Shown here: piece after piece, positions 5,410-8,203 of the stretch
Layout of the letters: the number at the start of each line of letters is the position of its first letter
How positions within the stretch are numbered: position 1 is the stretch's first letter
Assembly (NCBI GenBank): GCA_004557805.1
Contig: SFFS01000113.1
Location: 1 to 8,203, forward strand
Direction of reading: 5' to 3'
Source: Clostridiales bacterium
Lineage (GTDB): Bacteria > Bacillota > Clostridia > Christensenellales > Aristaeellaceae
DNA: 8,203 bases
Notes under the pieces: model-generated
What the model was told of the DNA's origin: nothing
The model's input: only the letters and a program-made list of their open reading frames with translations
Database searches by the model: none
Position numbers and translations under genes: made by a program

Positions 5410-7038
5410 ATGGCAAAGCAGCTGCAGTACGGCGCGGAAGCGCGTAAATCCCTTGAAGCCGGCGTGAACGCCCTGGCCGATACCGTAAAGATTACTCTGG
5501 GCCCGAAGGGCCGCAACGTCGTGCTCGACAAGAAGTTCGGCGCGCCGCTCATCACCAACGACGGCGTGACCATCGCCAAGGAAATCGAGCTGGAGAACCC
5601 CTTTGAAAACATGGGCGCTCAGCTGGTGAAGGAAGTTGCCACCAAGACCAACGACGTGGCCGGCGACGGCACCACCACCGCGACGCTGCTCGCGCAGGCG
5701 ATCATCCGCGAAGGCCTGAAGAACCTGGCCGCGGGCGCGAACCCGATGATCCTCAAGAAGGGCATCGCCGACGCGACCGAAAAGACCGTGGAAGAACTGA
5801 AGAAGATCTCCAAGCCCGTTGAAAACAAGCAGGCCATCGCGCAGGTCGCTTCCATCTCCGCTGAAGACGAAGAAATCGGCGAGCTGGTTGCGGACGCGAT
5901 GGAAAAGGTCGGCAACGACGGCGTGATCACCGTTGAAGAGAGCAAGACCATGAAGACCGAGCTGAAGCTGGTCGAAGGCATGCAGTTCGATCGCGGCTAT
6001 GCTTCCGCTTACATGGTCACCGATCCGGACAAGATGGAAGCCGTTCTCGACAATCCGCTGATCCTCATCACCGATAAGAAGATTTCCAACATCCAGGAGA
6101 TCCTGCCGCTGCTGGAGCAGGTCGTGCAGACCGGCAAGAAGCTGCTCATCATCGCCGAGGATGTTGAGGGTGAAGCCCTTGCCACCCTGGTTGTCAACAA
6201 GCTGCGCGGCACGTTCAACTGCGTCGCCGTGAAGGCCCCCGGCTTCGGCGATCGCCGCAAGGAAATGCTGAAGGATATCGCCATTCTCACCGGCGGCACC
6301 GTCATCAGCGAGGAAGTCGGCATCGAGCTGAAGGACGCCACCATGGACATGCTGGGCACTGCCCGTCAGGTCAAGGTGGACAAAGACAACACCACCATCG
6401 TCGAAGGCGCCGGCGAAGCCTCTGAAATCAAGGCCCGCATCAGCAGCCTGAAGGCGCAGATTGAAACCACCACCAGCGATTACGACCGCGAGAAGCTCCA
6501 GGAGCGTCTGGCCAAGCTGTCCGGCGGCGTCGCGGTGATCGCGGTCGGCGCGGCCACCGAAGTGGAAATGAAAGAGCGCAAGCTGCGCATCGAAGACGCT
6601 CTGGCGGCGACCCGTGCGGCCGTGGAAGAGGGCATCGTCCCCGGCGGCGGCGTGGCGCTTCTGAACGTGCTGCCCGAGGTTTCCAAGATGGTTGACAATT
6701 ACGAAGGCGACGCGAAGACGGGCGTGCGCATCGTGCTGCGCGCGCTGGAAGAGCCGATGCGCCAGATCGCGGCCAACGCCGGCATCGAAGGCAGCGTCAT
6801 CGTTGATACCATCAAGAAGGCCGGCAAGGCCGGTTACGGCTACGACGCCCGCAAGGACGAATACTGCGACATGGTCGAACGCGGCATCATCGACCCGACG
6901 AAGGTCACCCGCAGCGCTCTGCAGAACGCCGCTAGCATCGCAGCCATGGTGCTCACCACCGAATCCCTCGTCACCGATATCCCCGAGAAGGAACCGGCCG
7001 CGCCTGCGCAGCCCGGCGGAATGGGCGGCATGTATTGA
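5410..7038 (+). CDS. groEL: Chaperonin GroEL (60 kDa)
   Basis: Double-ring ATP-dependent chaperonin that encloses and folds non-native proteins together with GroES. The 542 residues cover all domains. The equatorial ATP site shows TLGPKGRNV (29-37) and GDGTTT (85-90) with magnesium-binding D86; the hydrolysis aspartate is D396, inside the family signature AATEVEMKERK (381-391) and just before EEGIVPGGG (406-414). The apical domain, about 190-375, includes the conserved KAPGFGDRRK (275-284). The tail ends in GGMGGMY, a short form of the usual GGM repeats. AGGAGG (5396-5401) lies 8 bases before the ATG. Codon use is strongly biased toward C- and G-ending codons, as expected for a very highly expressed gene. 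The assignment is certain. Confidence 0.99.
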   Translation: MAKQLQYGAEARKSLEAGVNALADTVKITLGPKGRNVVLDKKFGAPLITNDGVTIAKEIELENPFENMGAQLVKEVATKTNDVAGDGTTTATLLAQAIIREGLKNLAAGANPMILKKGIADATEKTVEELKKISKPVENKQAIAQVASISAEDEEIGELVADAMEKVGNDGVITVEESKTMKTELKLVEGMQFDRGYASAYMVTDPDKMEAVLDNPLILITDKKISNIQEILPLLEQVVQTGKKLLIIAEDVEGEALATLVVNKLRGTFNCVAVKAPGFGDRRKEMLKDIAILTGGTVISEEVGIELKDATMDMLGTARQVKVDKDNTTIVEGAGEASEIKARISSLKAQIETTTSDYDREKLQERLAKLSGGVAVIAVGAATEVEMKERKLRIEDALAATRAAVEEGIVPGGGVALLNVLPEVSKMVDNYEGDAKTGVRIVLRALEEPMRQIAANAGIEGSVIVDTIKKAGKAGYGYDARKDEYCDMVERGIIDPTKVTRSALQNAASIAAMVLTTESLVTDIPEKEPAAPAQPGGMGGMY

Positions 7039-7070
7039 TCGCCCGGCAGGGAAATAACACATGATAAACA

Positions 7071-7113
7071 GCGCCCGCTCTCGATCTGACCGTCGAAGCG
7101 GGCGCCGCTTTTT
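7071..7113 (+). terminator. Intrinsic terminator of groESL
   Basis: GCGCCCGCT (7071-7079) pairs perfectly with AGCGGGCGC (7097-7105); inside the loop TCGA (7081-7084) can pair with TCGA (7093-7096). Three bases later comes a run of five T (7109-7113). It starts 33 bases after the groEL stop. Only two bases separate the T-run from the ribosome binding site of the next gene, so read-through would feed that gene directly. Confidence 0.75.
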
Positions 7114-7128
7114 ATAAGGAGACGACGC

Positions 7129-7962
7129 ATGAAAAACGGCAGGCTGATCGCAATTCTGCTCGCGCTGCTGGCGGTTGTCGTAGCGCTTTCGGCCATAAGC
7201 TTCCGCAGCGGAGCGCCGGTGCGCTTCGGCGTAACGGCCGGGCCGGACAGCTGGTGGGCGTGCGCGCTGCCCGGCTACAGCGGCAGCGATTACACCGTCG
7301 CCGTCTATCCGGACGAGGCGGCGCTGCTGGCCGCGCTGCGCGAAGGTTCGCTCGATGCGGCGCAGGTTACCGCGGACGCTCTTTCCGCGCTGAGCGCGGA
7401 AGAATATGAAACCGTCGCCGTCACCCGGCGCGCGACGCTGACGCTCGTGCAGCCCATAAAGGCTGGAACCGCCTCGCTTTCGCAGCTTTCCGGCCAGACG
7501 GCGCTCGTTCCCGAAGCGCTGCGCGGTTCGCAGGAGCTGGCGCTTTTGCAGGCCGCCGCGCCCGGGCTGATGCTGGTGTTCACGCCGGAAGACGAAATCC
7601 TTTCCGCCGCGCGGGACGGAACGCTCGAACGCGCTTTCCTGTCCGCAGAGACGGCGGCGCGCGTTCTTTCCGAAAACGCGAACCTGCACGCCGCGCTGGA
7701 TCTCGCTTCCGCCTGTTTCGCCGCTGCGGGCACACCCGCGCCCGCAGCCTGCGTCGTCGCCGTTCGTTCGGAAACGCTTGAGCAGGCGCCCGCGCGCCTG
7801 CGCGCGCTGTTGGAAGCGTGTGAAAGCTCGCTCGGCTACGCGAAAAAGAGCCACCAGAAGGCCGCGCTGCTCTGCGTGCAATACGGGCTCGACGGCGGAT
7901 ACGGCGCGGCGGAAATCCGCGCAATGATTCCGCGAATGGGCTACGCGTGGGAAGCGCAATAA
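7129..7962 (+). CDS. Exported protein resembling an ABC-transporter substrate-binding protein
   Basis: The 277-residue protein starts with a basic N-terminus and a hydrophobic segment (about residues 6-23) that serves as signal peptide or membrane anchor; there is no lipobox cysteine, so it is not a typical lipoprotein. The body resembles type 2 periplasmic-binding proteins of the NMT1/TauA/SsuA kind: FGVTAGPDSWW (33-43) as first strand and ligand loop, LREGSLDAAQV (70-80) and ARDGTLERAFL (161-171) as the two 'how much does it take up' motifs, and a C-terminal helix pair (about 223-271) with a YGL motif. AAGGAG (7116-7121) lies 7 bases before the ATG. No permease or ATPase gene is within the window. 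It follows groEL after a terminator, and I see no clear promoter of its own. Ligand unknown; composition is very rich in alanine and leucine. The fold is an inference from motifs. Confidence 0.65.
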   Translation: MKNGRLIAILLALLAVVVALSAISFRSGAPVRFGVTAGPDSWWACALPGYSGSDYTVAVYPDEAALLAALREGSLDAAQVTADALSALSAEEYETVAVTRRATLTLVQPIKAGTASLSQLSGQTALVPEALRGSQELALLQAAAPGLMLVFTPEDEILSAARDGTLERAFLSAETAARVLSENANLHAALDLASACFAAAGTPAPAACVVAVRSETLEQAPARLRALLEACESSLGYAKKSHQKAALLCVQYGLDGGYGAAEIRAMIPRMGYAWEAQ

Positions 7963-8065
7963 AACCGGCGGCGGAAAAAAACGCAGCCTTGATCCACATG
8001 ATTTTCGAAGATGCGCTGCATTTTCCCCTGAACGGTTCCGTGGTCCCCCCGCAGCTCCGCCTTTC

Positions 8066-8106
8066 ACGCGCGCCCTGCGCGCATAAAAAAGACGCGCGTT
8101 CCTTTT
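8066..8106 (+). terminator. Possible terminator before the insertion sequence
   Basis: ACGCGCG (8066-8072) can pair with CGCGCGT (8093-8099) across a 20-base loop, followed by TCCTTTT. A competing local hairpin GCGCGC/GCGCGC (8068-8073 with 8077-8082) uses some of the same bases. It lies about 100 bases after the preceding gene, and the rest of that spacer (7963-8065) shows no gene or clear signal. Confidence 0.3.
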
Positions 8107-8109
8107 AGG

Positions 8110-8138
8110 TTGTGTCTACACGAGTTAAGTGGTATAAT
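8110..8138 (+). promoter_or_regulatory. Promoter of the transposase gene
   Basis: TTGTGT (8110-8115) and a perfect TATAAT (8133-8138) are separated by 17 bp. Transcription would start near 8145, leaving a leader of about 23 bases with GAGGG (8156-8160) 7 bases before the ATG. The -35 box lies at the presumed element end. Confidence 0.7.
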
Positions 8139-8167
8139 GGCACTATCACAACGAAGAGGGTGTCATC

Positions 8168-8203
8168 ATGGAGAAATCACAGCATCGGCATGATATCAGT
8201 GAC
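8168..8203 (+). CDS. Transposase, IS5 family-like (first 12 codons only)
   Basis: Only the N-terminus MEKSQHRHDISD is visible before the window ends. The RHDISD motif near the start is typical of IS5-family DDE transposases, where it opens the N-terminal domain ahead of the catalytic core. The family call rests on these few residues plus the promoter and ribosome binding site. Whether the gene is intact, or needs a frameshift as some IS5-family members do, cannot be seen. Confidence 0.55.
   Translation, partial: MEKSQHRHDISD

Larger units (their letters stand above)
8108..8203 (+). mobile_element. Left end of an IS5-like insertion sequence (continues outside window)
   Basis: From about 8108 the sequence turns less GC-rich and holds a compact promoter, a ribosome binding site and a transposase start, the layout of an insertion-sequence left end. 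The outer end is a guess: the element may begin at GGTTGTGTC (8108) next to a TA or TTAG target. The right end, the matching inverted repeat and the target duplication are outside the window, so the boundary cannot be proven. Confidence 0.5.

Noticed and set aside
7035..7068. A promoter for the exported-protein gene starting from TTGATC
   Set aside because: No -10-like hexamer lies at an acceptable distance; the best candidates are more than 19 bp away or match poorly.
7983..8025. A terminator formed by GCAGC and GCTGC shortly after the exported-protein gene
   Set aside because: The stem is only 5 bp with a loop of over 25 bases, and the T-run after it is short, so chance pairing is more likely.
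5332..8067. A minus-strand open frame of 911 codons opposite groEL and the exported-protein gene
   Set aside because: It spans two well-supported genes and the gap between them. Strong C/G bias at third positions removes stop codons on the opposite strand. The translation is arginine- and histidine-rich low-complexity sequence with no recognisable domain.

Overview
This is a GC-rich bacterial window of ordinary housekeeping genes. Strong AAGGAGG-type ribosome binding sites, a perfect CIRCE element before groESL, short intrinsic terminators and a 2,4-diaminopentanoate dehydrogenase-like enzyme best known from amino-acid-fermenting clostridia all point to a high-GC member of the Clostridia, possibly gut-associated. 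Genus and species cannot be read from the sequence.

Left part (1-2688, + strand): the C-terminal two thirds of glutaminyl-tRNA synthetase (glnS, cut by the window edge), then a 121-bp spacer with competing hairpins, then a complete glutamyl-tRNA synthetase (gltX) closed by a strong intrinsic terminator. Two related class I synthetases side by side imply that Gln-tRNA can be made directly in this cell.

Middle part (2689-4847): a stand-alone NAD(P)-dependent dehydrogenase resembling 2,4-diaminopentanoate dehydrogenase (+), which converges on and overlaps mutY (-), the adenine glycosylase that removes A mispaired with 8-oxoG. The terminator of the dehydrogenase lies inside the mutY coding sequence. 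mutY shows no terminator of its own; the first terminator-like structure on its strand lies beyond the far end of the dehydrogenase gene. mutY also appears to have a leaderless transcript.

Right part (4848-8203): a 230-bp divergent control region with the mutY promoter, a 24-bp palindrome, the groESL promoter and CIRCE; then the groES-groEL chaperonin operon, a terminator, and a gene for an exported protein resembling an ABC-transporter substrate-binding protein without transporter partners. The window ends in the first 12 codons of an IS5-like transposase with a consensus -10 box, so an insertion sequence continues to the right.

I found no clearly new biological system. The observations most worth checking are the mutY/dehydrogenase convergent arrangement with possible long antisense transcripts, the predicted leaderless mutY mRNA with a palindrome over its -35 region, and the orphan exported binding protein placed directly behind the groESL terminator.
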